A stretch of DNA of 64,000 nucleotides. It comes from Timema cristinae (Eukaryota > Arthropoda > Insecta > Phasmatodea > Timematidae). The stretch is from the NCBI GenBank assembly GCA_039000515.1, contig JBCFYV010000001.1, positions 29,285,048 to 29,349,047 of the forward strand, given 5' to 3'. The stretch's first letter is position 1. Every line of letters starts with the position of its first letter. Of the stretch, positions 34,428-46,378 are shown in pieces. A program made the position numbers and the translations under genes. The notes beneath the pieces are model-generated. The model had not been told where the DNA came from, did no database searches, and was given only the letters and a program-made list of their open reading frames with translations.

Positions 34428-35084
34428 CTAGCTTTTACCCGTCACGGCTTTGCCCACAATAATTGATAACATCTTTTAATTATTAACTAAACTGTTTTGG
34501 TCATAAATCAAACTTTATTTTTCTCAAATATCTATGCGTTTTTATCAGTTATAGTTGTTAATAATTTTGCCGTATGATGCTATCTTTACTTAAACATTTT
34601 AATTTTCACTTTTAAATATTTCGTAGTAATATAAATATTTATTATTTAAGTTATTAATTTTTTAATTTTTTAAATATATCTTCATAATTAGTAGGATAAA
34701 TAAATAAACTAAATAATATTTTTTGCGAACTACATAGCTAAAATCACATATTTATTTATTATTATGAAACTACGTTACACTAATTACTATTTACTATAAT
34801 TACAAAGTATTAAATCATAAATTCTAAATAACATAATTTAAATCACATATTCATAAAACACAAACTCTCACATTTATAATATTAGTAAGACTTATATTTT
34901 CACTTATATATTAGAGCAAAATGCTTTTGTAGACGACGTTGTACGCTTTGTTGTTTTCGGCAAGTACATGTAAGTTTCGGGCACTCGATACTCTTGAACA
35001 GGCGACATACAGTTGACCGTACGAGAAACACTGAGTGCTTAAGTGGATTCCTGCAACTTTTAAAGTATGGCCCTGTGTTTTGTT

Positions 35085-35356
35085 ATTATTATTAGCACCG
35101 CGTCTTACTACCCGTTCGGGTTATACGCACTTACGCTAATGTGTAGTGGTAGGGTGATTTTGAGATGAAATGAAGGACCTACAGTTTAACGTGGAATCCG
35201 AACCACGGTGGCGGCCTGGCATTCCACACATTCACAAGATGTCTTGTCAGAGGTGTAGGAAGGGTTTGGAAATCAGATAAAGCTGTGCCGGGACTGAGGA
35301 TTGAACCCCGGCCGCCAGCACAGAAGTCTGACACCTTACCCTAGACCACCAGGTCA
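35085..35356 (-). mobile_element. tRNA-derived SINE, family A (short subfamily), inserted in Helitron helicase
   Basis: Minus orientation, full length: 'agcaccgcgtcttactaccc' at the left and head complement 'ctagaccaccaggtca' at the right. Target-site duplication cctgtgttttgtt at 35072-35084 and 35357-35369; the first two bases may belong to the SINE. The insertion splits the helicase motif VI between TINK and TQG. Confidence 0.95.
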
Positions 35357-35501
35357 CCTGTGTTTTGTTGATAGTCATAGAAAAATACCTCTTCAGTGGA
35401 AACTTTAACCATTTACATTGAAAAGGCAGGCTGTTGGGAATAATAGGATTCCGTGGAATCAAAACTTCATCTCCTTTAGATCCTCATGTGAATATAGAAT
35501 C

Positions 35502-35641
35502 TGAATATGGGGAATGCCAGGTCTCCACCGTGGTTTGGATTCCACGTTAAACTGTAGGTCCTTTATTTCATCTCACAATCACCCTACCATTACACATTAG
35601 CGTAAGTGCGTATAACCCGAACGGGTAGTAAAACGCGGTGC

Positions 35642-35684
<43 letters not shown>
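35502..35684 (+). mobile_element. SINE-A, 5'-truncated, inserted in Helitron helicase
   Basis: Starts within the body at 'atggggaatgccaggtctcc' and continues to 'acccgaacgggtagtaaaac' and a long (TAA)n tail. Flanked by a perfect 11-bp duplication, aatatagaatc, at 35491-35501 and 35685-35695. Removing it rejoins the helicase reading across VIKDSI and FT. Confidence 0.94.
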
Positions 35685-35688
<4 letters not shown>

Positions 35689-38370
35689 TAGAATCCTTTA
35701 TTACGTTTCTCTCCAGCTCAGCGATGCGTAGTCTGGTGTCATTGCACAACCTTGGTCCATCAAGATTACGCATCAGCAAAACGGGGACACCGATATTCAA
35801 TTCAAGACTATAGGACGGCACACCTGATAATTCCAATGAGTTTAAAATTTCTACGTGATAGGTGGTACTATCATCCCTTGCTATTACGGTATCTATCGAC
35901 GTATACACCTTTGTTTCACCGACTACGTGGCCTAATATTTATTTGTAAATTCTATTTAGAGTCATCATTTGGCAACAATACTGCTCTCTCACACAGTCAC
36001 TCTTCGTTAGTCATGTTGGTTTGTAAATTTGGGAACAATTTAGAAATGAGCTGCTCCTCCGACGTCACTGGGTTGCAAAATTAATTTGAGAACGTAATTT
36101 TGCCCTCTTCATTGGTTTGTAAGTGACCCTCTCCAATTTGCAACAGTTTACTGCCATATTCTCCATATTCTTGGTCATTATAAATCTGTACCCCCCTTTT
36201 TCAAGTAAGATTAAGTTTCTCAACTCTAGCCCACAGTGGTGATGCTTTTAAGCACGCATTCATTTTATCTGCTGGAGTATTCCTATTAACAACAAGCAGG
36301 GTCTGTCTGGAACCGCCAGCGAGCAAAACTACCACTCCACCCATCAGCGTCTCGTTGCTACGGATATCCTGCAGGCTACGGTTTAACGCTTCTACCGCCT
36401 TCTTGTGTGACATCGTGAACTCATCCCAGACGATCAACATGCACTGCTGCATAAGAGCACCTCTGCCACTCAACTGCTGATGTTGTAAGTTGGATATTCT
36501 TCGGTTGCAAGATTAAGCGATAGTTTAAAAACAGAGTGTGCACTCCTTCCACCACTGAGCAAAGTTACTGCGATGCCCGAAGAAGCCACCACCTCGGCAA
36601 TTTTGCGATCTTTACGGATTAATGCCAACATAAGATTAAGTACAAATGTATTGCCCGTATCTCCTGGTGCGTTGAGGAAAATAATTCCCCTTCTTCACTT
36701 TGTATGTGCTGCAAGATTGTATCAAAAATGTGTTTCTGCTTAGGAAGTAGACGTATTATCATGTCATAGACATGTGCTTGTAAGCTCGTGGCAATGTAGT
36801 TGAGCTCTTTGACTAAATCGATAGACAATTCTCCAGCCTGCTGCGGTGTAGGCAAACCAAAATCTGCGAGTCTCTTTCCTGTCATAGAAATGATCTTACC
36901 TGCGAATATTTTCAATGCTTAGCTGATGATTAAATCATCATTCGCTCCTTGTAATCTGTGCAATATCCTCTGAAAGTGCATTTTTGTATTTTTCCTACAG
37001 TTGGTAAGGGTTAGAGAGTCCGCAAGTGCACACTAATATTTCAAACAGGTCTCTAATTTTTGTAGGCGAGTGACATAACACAGCTTCGTCCATGGTCGCA
37101 TTCCAGTTGTTGTCGTCTTCCAAAAGTCCAAGCACCTCGCATGCTTCTCTGAACGTGGCAAGCTCTTGGCCATCCACATATTTTAGATTTTCAAAACTCG
37201 TTGGGCCCTGGACTATATTGAGCAACATGCGCAAATAGTAGCACTCAAAGTTTCTAACATGCACGGTATGTATCCGACCCAGTGCATCTACAGCCTTCAT
37301 GCCTGGCCAGCCCTCGATAGGTGTTCCTTGCACGTGGAGTTTCCATTCTTTTCTTGGTGCATTCAAGGTATAGTATCGCGGCACAGTAGAGCAAGGTCTT
37401 TGCAAAATTATCATTTCCGCAGAGGTGGAAGAATACCGTCAATGACGTTCTAGGGGGCACCGTGATTCTTTCCCCAAAATTTTGCTCATTTAAGTAAACG
37501 CGCTCGCCATTGGGTAGGTGTACTGCCAGGTGGACTACAGTGGGATGTCTTTCGTGCAATGGTAAGGCCAATATCCGCCACACCGCTTCGTCGCTGCTGA
37601 CGTACCGGCCAGCCCTGAACGTTTGCACTTCATTCCTAGGATCAATGTTCACATTGCCTGCTTGCCGAACGTGAAAAATTGCCTGATCGCTGCCTTTGTT
37701 GGTATATTTGCAAATGTATTTTATAGCCTTCACTGAGATGCAAAAGTCCTCATTAACATGTGCATAAAATAGATTTGAGATCAGGGGATTATAAGGAACT
37801 ATTCAAGTATTGTCTATCAAAACGTCATTGCTGCCACGTTTGATGATGGCTGTGTGCCCTCCATCTTGTGTTGCTCTACGCCTGTAGAGAGGGTAACCAT
37901 TTTCATTTGTCTGCGTGCCCTTTAATAGAGCTCGGGGGTATTTCTTTGTACATTTTCTATCCTTAATGCACGGAGATGACGTGTTTTGCGTATCACATGG
38001 TCCATGGAGCATATGTTTGACCACTATGTTGTGTAGTGTTTTGTCGCTGTCTGGGTCTGGAATTTCAGCACTGATGATATGATCTACTTGGTTAGGCCGT
38101 AATTTTTCTTTTAACCACAGTAAAGTATGGACGTGGGGTAAGCCGTGTTTCTGCCACTCTATCGAGTACATGAAGCATTGGGATTTTCCAAATATTCTTG
38201 CTTTCGTTAGCAGATGTATCGATTTTTTTACTTTTATTTTTAACACTCTGGCCATGTGGTCGTGGTGGTCTGTAGCTGTCTGGCCAGGCATAAGTTCATA
38301 AGTTATCTCTTCCCAAGAGGGTTTGCACGTTAACTTGATCAATAAGTCTGGACGGCTGTTGCAAATACCA

Positions 38371-38460
38371 CTTTTTATGATTCGGGGGGTCATGAGATGT
38401 TGACATCAATCAACATTTTGGCTTAGATTTTTTTATGGTCGCAATACTTTACCTTTATTT
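38371..38460. repeat. Dispersed repeat H, copy 1
   Basis: 'ctttttatgattcgggggg' + 'tcatgagatgttgacatc' and 'atggtcgcaatactttacc' align with 38960-39050 at roughly 60-65% by eye. The junction with Rep homology is at about 38370, so this repeat truncates the Helitron. Confidence 0.55.
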
Positions 38461-38959
38461 TTCGAAAAGTTAAAAAATACATATATATATATATTTGCGT
38501 ATAGCTTGAAACTTATATGTTTTATAAAAATATGCTTCTTATAAAATATTTGTATTATAAATAACTCTACACATTTGCAATGATAAGTAATTTCATATCT
38601 TAAATAATTTTGGAAATATGATAAAAAATGGGAATTTACGCATCAGACCGAAGATCTTAAATTCATTTTGCTGAAATATTGAGAATAGCCATTTTATTTG
38701 AAATATTTATAAATGTTCATGGTTAAAATTTAATCAAAATCGTTTGAGCAGAATTTGAGAAAATTGACTTTTTCTATATTTTACTCTAAGTAAACTACCC
38801 TTAATTTTAAGGCTGGATATTCATTTCCAAAAATACCTTGTGGTAAACCTATGAAAACCCTAGATACCAAGTTTTAGCCCAATCGGTAAAATGGTTTAGA
38901 CTCTAGTCGGAGGTACAGACAGGCAGACAGACAGACAGATATACTAAATTAAAACACAA
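38461..38959. other. Non-coding stretch with (CAGA)n tract
   Basis: AT-rich with a (TA)n run at 38481-38492. Contains 'agataccaagttttagccca' + 'atcggtaaaatgg' followed by (CAGA)n at 38916-38939, a combination often found at the ends of invertebrate transposons. The element class is not determined. Confidence 0.4.
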
Positions 38960-39050
38960 CTTTTTCGGATTAGGTGGGTCATGAAACTTCGAGATCTATT
39001 AAAATCTCGAGTTCAATTTTCTTGACGATCACAATACGTTCTCTACCTGT
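38960..39050. repeat. Dispersed repeat H, copy 2
   Basis: Same orientation as copy 1: 'ctttttcggattaggtggg' + 'tcatgaaacttcgagatc' and 'acgatcacaatacgttctc'. Spacing between the two copies is 589 bp. Confidence 0.55.
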
Positions 39051-39763
39051 AAGAGAGCCAGAAAATAAAAACAAGTTATAATCCATTGGTAATGACAGTT
39101 GATAGATTCTCATTCTAGAATTAATTAACCTTTTTTTTACAATGAGTGAGCCCATATAATAGGGAACGTACATAATGACTGACATGTCTAAATATTTCTG
39201 AAATAATGTCATAATATTATGGATTTAATTCTGATATAAGATTTCAATATAGACGGTAAAATAATATATAACCAATATTAATACGTAGATGGTGGTATAG
39301 GTCACAGCCTTATGCATACTATTTTATCAGCTATTTTTAAATAATGCAAGTACTGTAAATATTTCCTTGGGGTACAAACAAGGCTCAAACCAAACACTCA
39401 ACCTCAGCTTTGTGGGTGTTTCACTGTTCTAATTGTACCAGGTTAATTACTTGGGCACCTGGAGAGTGCGAGTTGCAGTTATCAGTAATAACAACACTTC
39501 CAAGTTAAACAACTCACTTTCAAAATATTCGTTATAAAGCGGCTGTGGTCCCAACACCAGCATCCCCTCTATCACCCAACAAACCCTCTTAATGCAATTC
39601 AATTAACAAACCAACAAACATCTTCAGACAATTAGCTAGTAGATGGTAATTGAAGTTTGTTTACAACTAGACCATTTTCAATCATCATTATTTGAACGAA
39701 AACAAAAGGACCATTGTATTATAAAGTTTCGTTATAATTTGCAGTGTGAATAGACTTGTTGTC
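39051..39763. other. Gene-free stretch
   Basis: Nothing supported. A 77-codon minus frame at 38979-39212 overlaps repeat H and has no recognisable domain. Confidence 0.4.
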
Positions 39764-40027
39764 GGTGACCTGGTGGTCTAGGGGTAAGGTGTCAGACTTC
39801 TATGCTGGCGGCCGGGGTTCAATCCTCGGTCCCGGCAAAGATTTATCTGATTACCAAACCCTTCCTTCACCTCTGTCAAGACATCTTGTGAATGTGGGGA
39901 ATGCCAGGCCTCCACCGTGGTTCGGATTCCACGTTAAAATGTAGATCCTTCATTTCATCTCACAATCACCTACCATTACACATTAACGTAAGTGCGTATA
40001 ACCCGAATGGGTAGTAAGACGCGGTGC

Positions 40028-40064
<37 letters not shown>
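39764..40064 (+). mobile_element. tRNA-derived SINE, family A (short subfamily), full length
   Basis: Head 'ggtgacctggtggtctaggg', B box 'ggttcaatcc', body and (TAA)n tail. Target-site duplication aatagacttgtt (39749-39760) and aataggcttgtt (40065-40076), one mismatch. Confidence 0.94.
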
Positions 40065-40068
<4 letters not shown>

Positions 40069-40488
40069 GGCTTGTTTGGGTTATTGTTTTATGTGAAGGT
40101 GTCTGGGACCATTCCTAAGTCTAACTTCGTGAAACACAGTTTATTGGCAAGGAAATTTTTGTCTCTATAGTAAAACCACCTTTAAAGTGAACTATTTTTT
40201 AAAAAATGCCAGCTTGATAGTGACGTAGTCACTTGGTAGTGCACATAGCGATCTCCGTGTTGAATGACTCAAGCTTTCGCAATAGGAGCAGCCATTTTAA
40301 CCTGGAGTATGTGGGTCTGGTATAAATCTTTTCTGTACCTTGGGTTACCATTCCCACCAATAATAGTATTTAGGTAATAGGAAACTTTTATAAAATACAT
40401 ATATTTAGTGTACAACATTAATAACATTTGAATATAATATATCAAATGTTATTATTGCTAGCGTTATTTTCTAGGTTATTTTTTTTTA

Positions 40489-40581
40489 ATCACCGCATCT
40501 TACTACTTGTTCAGGTTGTACACAGTTTAGTCCAACATGAGAGTGACGTCTTAGACCATTCGGCCACTGAATCAGGTCTTA
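40489..40581 (-). mobile_element. SINE-B with internal deletion
   Basis: The tail complement 'caccgcatcttactacttgt' + 'tcaggttgtac' is joined directly to the head complement 'agagtgacgtcttagaccat' + 'tcggccactga'. The middle of the element is missing. Confidence 0.7.
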
Positions 40582-40731
40582 GGTATTATTAATTTCTACC
40601 AAAAAACAACAGCTGAAGGCTTTACGTATAAATTCATGAAATTAGGTCTAGTTAATTTTCTGTCTCCAGGCCCATAAGGAAGGTTGTAAGAGCTAGTGCT
40701 CCCAAGCTTCAACAAATTCTTTAATAAAAAC

Positions 40732-40857
40732 CCGTGGTTCGGATCCCACGTTAAACTGTAGGTCCTTCATTTCATCTCACAATCACCCTACCATTACACA
40801 TTAGCGTAAGTGCGTATAACCCGAACGGATAGTAAGACGTGGTGCTAATAATAATAA
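40732..40857 (+). mobile_element. SINE-A, 5'-truncated
   Basis: Begins at 'ccgtggttcggatcccacg' and keeps the whole 3' part with a short (TAA)n tail. Flanked by tttaataaaaac (40720-40731) and tttaatacaaac (40858-40869), a 12-bp duplication with one mismatch. It was therefore truncated at insertion and not by a later deletion. Confidence 0.93.
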
Positions 40858-40920
40858 TTTAATACAAACTATTATTATATTTTGTTTCTAAAGTTTGCAG
40901 TCATGGCAAGTAGGATATCT

Positions 40921-41080
40921 AATCTAAGGGTCGTTTTTCTTGAATAGTTTACACCTCTCATTCCATGAAAATGAGCTTAACTACCTTTAAAATGCTTTCT
41001 TCCTCACCCTACCCCATTAGAGTAATAATCATAATTGCATATGACCTGAACATGTAGTAAGACTTGGTGATAAAAAAAAT
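40921..41080 (+). mobile_element. SINE-B, 5'-truncated
   Basis: 'aagggtcgtttttcttgaat', 'cattccatgaaaatgagc', tail 'gacctgaacatgtagtaag' and poly-A. Confidence 0.75.
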
Positions 41081-43728
41081 AGTACTTTAATTCTTAAGTT
41101 CTTACTATATACGTTTTTATCCAATTCTGCAAAATATTACTAATTACATGTGCAGCAAACCAATATTTAGGCTTCTGTTATTTTTGGATAGAATTTTTTT
41201 TAATATAATTTAAAAATTTACTGCCAAAATTTTGTTATTATTTTAATTTCTTATCATTAACTAAAATCAAAGGAAAAAGTAACAATATTTTAGTTTTAAA
41301 CAAATCTAATTTGTTGTTATGACAATATTTTCTTATTCAAATGATATCTTTAATATTAAGCTACTATCTGTTAATTTTTTAAAAAAGAGTGACTATTGCA
41401 ATTCGTTAAAAAGAAAAATATTGGTTTAATGGTAAGCACTCAAACTTGTTACAGGCCCTGAGCATCCACTTTTAAATAAATCTGCCCATGACTGTCGGAT
41501 GTTATTCCAATTAAAATTCGTCTGTAAAGAATCTACTTAAAATAAAGCCTCCGCTGAGTAATAGCTAATCGCAGGAAGTAATCCACACAAAGTGTATTAT
41601 GCAAAATAAATAATTGACTGTTAAATAAATGATGGTTTCAATTTACCGTAGTGGATGCATTTATAAACGGTGAAGTTGCGTATCCCGTTTTAAACCCATC
41701 TGATACTATCGACAGTGTTTTGTTAATTGTTAACCATATTCCCTAGAAATGTATATACAACTCAATATAGATTGAATGAGATACCCATATAGTAATGTTT
41801 AGCAAATTTAACTAAACCGAAGGCCGAAGGATATCAAGATATATATATATAAATATGGATTTTACTTTTGTTTGGTTCGACATTTGTATCTGCTTATCAG
41901 TCATTGTGTAATAGGAGTTTGAAATTAATTTATCTTATAAAATTCTTTTTATTTTTAAGCTAATACCGATTTCTTACCTTTTATAATTTACTAAACATTT
42001 TATTCGATTCCATTTTTATAACCCATGCTAATGAAAAAAACCTATTTTGCCTTTCCTTGGTACCAATATTATAAATAGATATTATTAATAAAATATTAAT
42101 AACTTGATAAAATATATTTAAATAAAGCTAGTTTCCTTGTAATTACATTATTAGACACAGCAAGTATTACAAATTTTAACAATAAATAAAAAGTATAAAA
42201 AATAATATCCATTAGGATTAAATTATTGTTAAATTAGCAAATTATTGATATAATACTTGTAATATTATTGGATACATTTTTCAAATTTAAACATACAGTA
42301 AAGGACAGTAACATTTTGAATTTTACTTGTTTAAAATAAACAATTACGTTACAAAATTAATCAGGTGAGGTATGTGTAGTACATAGTATTATAAAATTAT
42401 GTTTTGTTGAAAAAACTATGACATTTTTAATATTATATTCATACATTAGGTGACATATTTTGTTCTCTTCCTCATTTGTTCATGGCAGGCGAAGAGTTTT
42501 GTATTTGTCTGATACGAGTAAAATAAAAAGGCCCAACTTTAATATATTATCTAATTATTAACTCTCAATAATAAAATTAAATCTTGGAAAAGTTTCTGTA
42601 ATGCATTTTATGAGACGATCAAATTTGTTTTAATTAATATAAAGGCTAAGAATATCTATTTATATTTTATATAATAATATTACTAACAAAACACTTAATA
42701 AGAAAGTTAAAATAATTCACACTTAAACTAAGAATTATTATCCATACTTTTTAAGTATAAATATTATTTTTTGTAAATAAGTATTGGTTTTCTATACTCA
42801 CCATCAGTAGAGCACAATTAACCACTATAAAGGGTATAGTCCTTTTATTGCTGGACCTATTTCAAGTTTTCGTTTTTAAAAAGCCATCTCGTAGACCTAC
42901 CTTGTCTTAAGTTAAAGTTTCGAAATACCTCGTTCTAAGCCCAGGAGATGTCTCTGTGGTATATGTTCGCTGTGCGCCAATAGGATGCAGCATGTGTCAC
43001 TGTGAATTTCAAAGTCGATAGAATCTAGAAGATCTGCGTGTTTCATTTACAGTTTTATTTCTGCCAGTAGATGGATGAAGTGGACCATGACTGTCTAGGC
43101 AAAGTCAATTTAACGAAGCCAACAAAAATTTTTCAAAAACTGTTAACTGCTATAAAAATACGTAACCAGAAAGCTTTAAATGATACAATCATTATTTTAA
43201 CCGTCCTAAACCTTTGCGATGACATTCATATTTAATTACGGTACTTTAAATATCTGCGATGTTAATTGTTTGACTAAATCAATTTATAAACACTAAAGTG
43301 CTGGAAACTATTTAAAAATATGTATTTTTAAATAAAGATTTAATCATTCAGTCATGTAAGCTTTTATGAGTCAAATATTTTTATTCTTAGTAATAAATGT
43401 GAATTTGAAATTTATACAACTAGGAAATGGGATAAAATTTAAATTTTTTGGAGCGTAAGGAAAATTAAATGCAAGAGACTACAAATTAATGTTTTGTCAA
43501 CTACCATGCTCATATATATATTCTAAGACTGATATAACTGCCAATGGAATTTTTATTTTTCGCCTTAGATTGGTTTCACATATTGTAAATGTATTCATGA
43601 AATGTACTGTATTTTGTTTATTTACTGTCAACTGTTTCACACAATTTTCCCAGAGCAATACCAAATGTTGCTTTTAATAAATCTATTGTCATTAAACGTT
43701 TATTAAGATCAAATAGTAATTGTAGTAG
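41081..43728. other. Gene-free AT-rich stretch
   Basis: Very AT-rich. The segment 42830-43100 is less AT-rich and not recognised as a repeat, with no convincing ORF or splice pair. A 62-codon frame at 43489-43677 shows no domain. Confidence 0.4.
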
Positions 43729-43995
43729 TTCGACTCCTTAGCTTAGTTAGTAGGTTGTCTTCCTACAGAGCTAAGGGTTCCAGTTTTGATTTCTGACATG
43801 GCAGAAAAATTTATCATTGACGAAATATGGGTTTACCCTTTTGCATTAATAAATTAATGGCCAGGGATTGGATGTTGTGACTGCCATAGTTTTAAGTTAG
43901 ATTATAAGGCATTCTAAGCTAAGACAGGCCTGGCAAGCTAGTTGTGGAAAATATATAGCTTGAGTAGGAAATGACCTTGACCACGAGCTGGAAAC
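43729..43995 (+). mobile_element. tRNA-derived SINE, family C, near full length
   Basis: 'ccttagcttagttagtagg' (A box), 'ttccagttttgatttctgac' (decayed B box), 'tttatcattgacgaaat', 'atggccagggattggatgtt' and 'agacaggcctggcaagc'. Confidence 0.85.
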
Positions 43996-44136
43996 AATAA
44001 TTAATGTAAAAAATGTAATCATAGTAATCATCTATTACTCTTTAATAATAAAAATCACAGTATTTTATGATCAATCTTTTTTTTTGAGGTATTTAACAGA
44101 CTTGCTGTATCGACAGATTGTATCAGAACACGATAA

Positions 44137-44300
44137 TTTCTATGAGCGAGAACGAGATCTCTTACCAATTTTGGCCAGAAAAATATTTCCACTAAACTTC
44201 TAGGAATCTTTTACATGATACCATTCATACATGGGACCGACGGCTTTACTTCCCCTCCGAAAGAAGATGTGCTACGGATTTCTATAACTCAAGAAAAATC
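44137..44300 (-). mobile_element. Family F SINE body fragment
   Basis: Plus-strand text 'atttctatgagcgagaacga', 'gggaccgacggctttacttc' and 'gatgtgctacggatttct' follows the order of 25319-25482. The tRNA-like head is absent: a SINE-A begins exactly where it would start. Confidence 0.6.
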
Positions 44301-44512
44301 CTTGGTCCCAGCACAGATTTATTTGATTACCAAACCCTTCCTTCACCTCTGACAATACGTGTATTAGTCACAACTTGTGAATGTGAGGAATGCGAGGCCT
44401 CCACCGTGGTTCGGATCCCACGTTAAACTGTAAGTCCTCTATTTCATATCACAATCACCCTACCATTACACATTAGCGTAAGTGCGTATAACGAGGGGGT
44501 TGTAAGATGATA

Positions 44513-44551
<39 letters not shown>

Positions 44552-44558
44552 TAATAAT
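44301..44558 (+). mobile_element. SINE-A (long subfamily), 5'-truncated
   Basis: Starts at 'cttggtcccagcacagattt', just after the B box. Contains the long-subfamily segment 'acgtgtattagtcacaactt'. The conserved tail is damaged ('ataacgagggggttgtaag') and (TAA)n follows. Confidence 0.88.
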
Positions 44559-46099
44559 ATATGAATGTTTGAGATGCTGGATACTAAATTCATTAAAAGA
44601 CACATTTTTTAAGTAAAGTTAGATGAAAGGGTTATTTAAATTATTAAAACACCTGTAGACAAACATTTTGCACTAGATACTAAGGTATATTATATAATAT
44701 AAAATGTATATATTACACAATGGCGTGGTGTGGCATGACATGCAGGGCTTTCTGGGTCTTCAGAATTATTTGAAAATGTATCTGTTAATTGTTCTCCTCA
44801 CTCAGTAGATAGCTCATTGGCAAGGTATTAACGTAAATACATTCCCATGTGAGTTTATGTATAAATGTCAAATTATGACACAGGAGGTGAAGACAAACAA
44901 CAAGTATATTTTTAACAAGCTTTGATTACACTAGTATCACACACACGACACTAATATCATATTCTATTTGAAAGACATTATAATTAATCGGTAACTAATT
45001 GTAAAATAGTTATTGTAATACAACCATCTAAAATGAAGAACTTAGCTGGCGTTGACATGTTCCATTTCACGTTAATGAAGACAACGGCTTACAACACAAT
45101 TGTCATATCACCCCTACTCCTAAAACAAATGATGGTCAGTGATGGATGTTCAAATGGATTCTCTAGTATTGAAATAGGTCGTGTACATAGTGGATGGCAA
45201 TCGCCCTGAAACACACCAATATGTATGCAAATTGCTAGCAATCTATTTTTTCCACTGTCGGTTCCCTACGAACATTTTGGTGTGTACACAAACACTCGAA
45301 ACATAACTTATCAAGAAGTGAGATCAGCGTTGAACCCCGTTTTCAACAAGAACTGATAGGGTTGTCTAAATAACTAATAGGTTGTCATTCAATGAGCACT
45401 TTTAATTATATTTGGTGGTTTCTTTATTTTTACAAATAGTGTCTTATTTTATTAACAAGTCCAAATAAGCTACATTTTTCAGGTAATCAATTCCAAATCT
45501 TCAAATAAATTGGAGACATTGGAACATCAAGGCAGTAGCTAGTTATTTATTAATATTTACTGAAAATCTAGCAGTAATAAAACTATGCAGCACTCACTCT
45601 TAACTCTTCTATTTACAATAATTTTACTAAAAACAATTTAAAAAGGGAAGATTGGTTTTAATTGATTTATGTAGATATTATGTTATTCAGTAGCATATTT
45701 CAAAATATGAAAAAAATACCTAAACTTTCATGTGAGAAAATACAAATATCTTAAATGTTTTGAAATATATAAATATATTATTTATAGTTTTTAAACTAAA
45801 AGATTTTCTTAAACTTAAAAATAATTCACCGTGTATGTTATTACTTTAGGCTTTTAATTTTAAAATTACATCCGTAAGAACTTCTAATAAAACCTGATTA
45901 CTATTTCATGCAGGTCTTTAAATACTAGACATTCAATCAATAGAAACATATTACTATCTGAGTATTCGTAAAATTCCCCAATATTATTTTAGTTATATTT
46001 TCCTTAGTAAGTACAATTCACTAACTGGCAAAAGCAATGGAAAGATACCATTGAAAGAACTAGAGGTAAATGGGAGGATAACATTAGAATTTATCCTGA
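44559..46099. other. Gene-free AT-rich stretch
   Basis: No supported feature. Around 45205-45295 'acacaccaata' and 'attttggtgtgt' form a weak inverted repeat about 70 bp apart. Confidence 0.4.
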
Positions 46100-46378
46100 A
46101 AGAGATAGTTTATACAAACTATCTCATTACACCCTATCTCAAAATAGGGATAGTTTGAAATCTGGTGGATTGGATAGAGCTAGCTAATGATAGGGATAGG
46201 GTGTAATGAGGGAGATTGCATAGAACTAGCTCAAAATAGGTATAAGGTGTAAAGATTTGGACTGGATAGAACTAGCTCAAGATAGGGATAGGGTGTTATG
46301 AGGTGGACTGGATAGAACTAGATCAAGATAGGGATAGGGTGCTATGAGGTGGACTGGATAGATCTAGCTCAAGATAGG
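46100..46378. repeat. Minisatellite, unit 46 bp, with strand flip at left end
   Basis: Units of 'gatagggatagggtgttatg' + 'aggtggactggatagaacta' + 'gctcaa', four to five copies, well conserved in the right half. The left end reads the unit in reverse ('ctcattacaccctatctc') and then turns over at 'aaaataggg'. This is the same family as 6490-6870, mirrored. Confidence 0.85.

Larger units (their letters stand above)
34428..38370 (-). mobile_element. Degenerate autonomous Helitron, 5' truncated
   Basis: Rolling-circle transposon on the minus strand. Its 3' end is visible at the left: the minus strand reads 'gggcaaagccgtgacggg' (short hairpin) then 'taaaagCTAG' ending at 34428 and followed by T, matching the CTRR end and A/T target of Helitrons. 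The Rep/helicase gene fills most of the interior. The 5' end is missing: homology stops at about 38370, where another repeat begins. Two SINE-A copies (35085-35356 and 35502-35684) have inserted into the gene. It is immobile now, with several frameshifts, stops and a damaged Walker A motif. Confidence 0.88.
34925..38370 (-). pseudogene. Helitron Rep/PIF1-type helicase pseudogene
   Basis: Encoded in pieces on the minus strand. Rep part, 38370-37803: the HUH nickase motif is seen as GLPHVHTLLW and an 'EIPDPDSD' segment follows. At 37733-37402, KYICKYTNKGSD carries the two tyrosines of the Y2 motif. Linker, 37414-36995: contains VPRYYTLN and GRIHTVH. Helicase, 36915-34925: Walker A APGDTGNTF (36670-36640), SSGIAVTLLSGGR, AHSVFKL, Walker B IVWDEFTMSHKKA, VVVLLAGGSRQT, GVPVLLMRNLDGPRLCNDTR, then TINK|TQGHTLKV and GQLYVACSRVSSARNLHV as motif VI and the C-terminus. 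The Walker A lysine is replaced by asparagine (normally GKT). Frame changes occur near 37800, 37400 and 36950-36480, with in-frame stops at about 36080 and 36000. The N-terminal few hundred residues are absent. Two SINEs split the C-terminal third. Confidence 0.93.

Noticed and set aside
39756..39944. Frames of about 60 codons reading ...[19 protein letters not shown]... in several places
   Set aside because: They recur wherever SINE-A occurs and are translations of its tRNA-like head.
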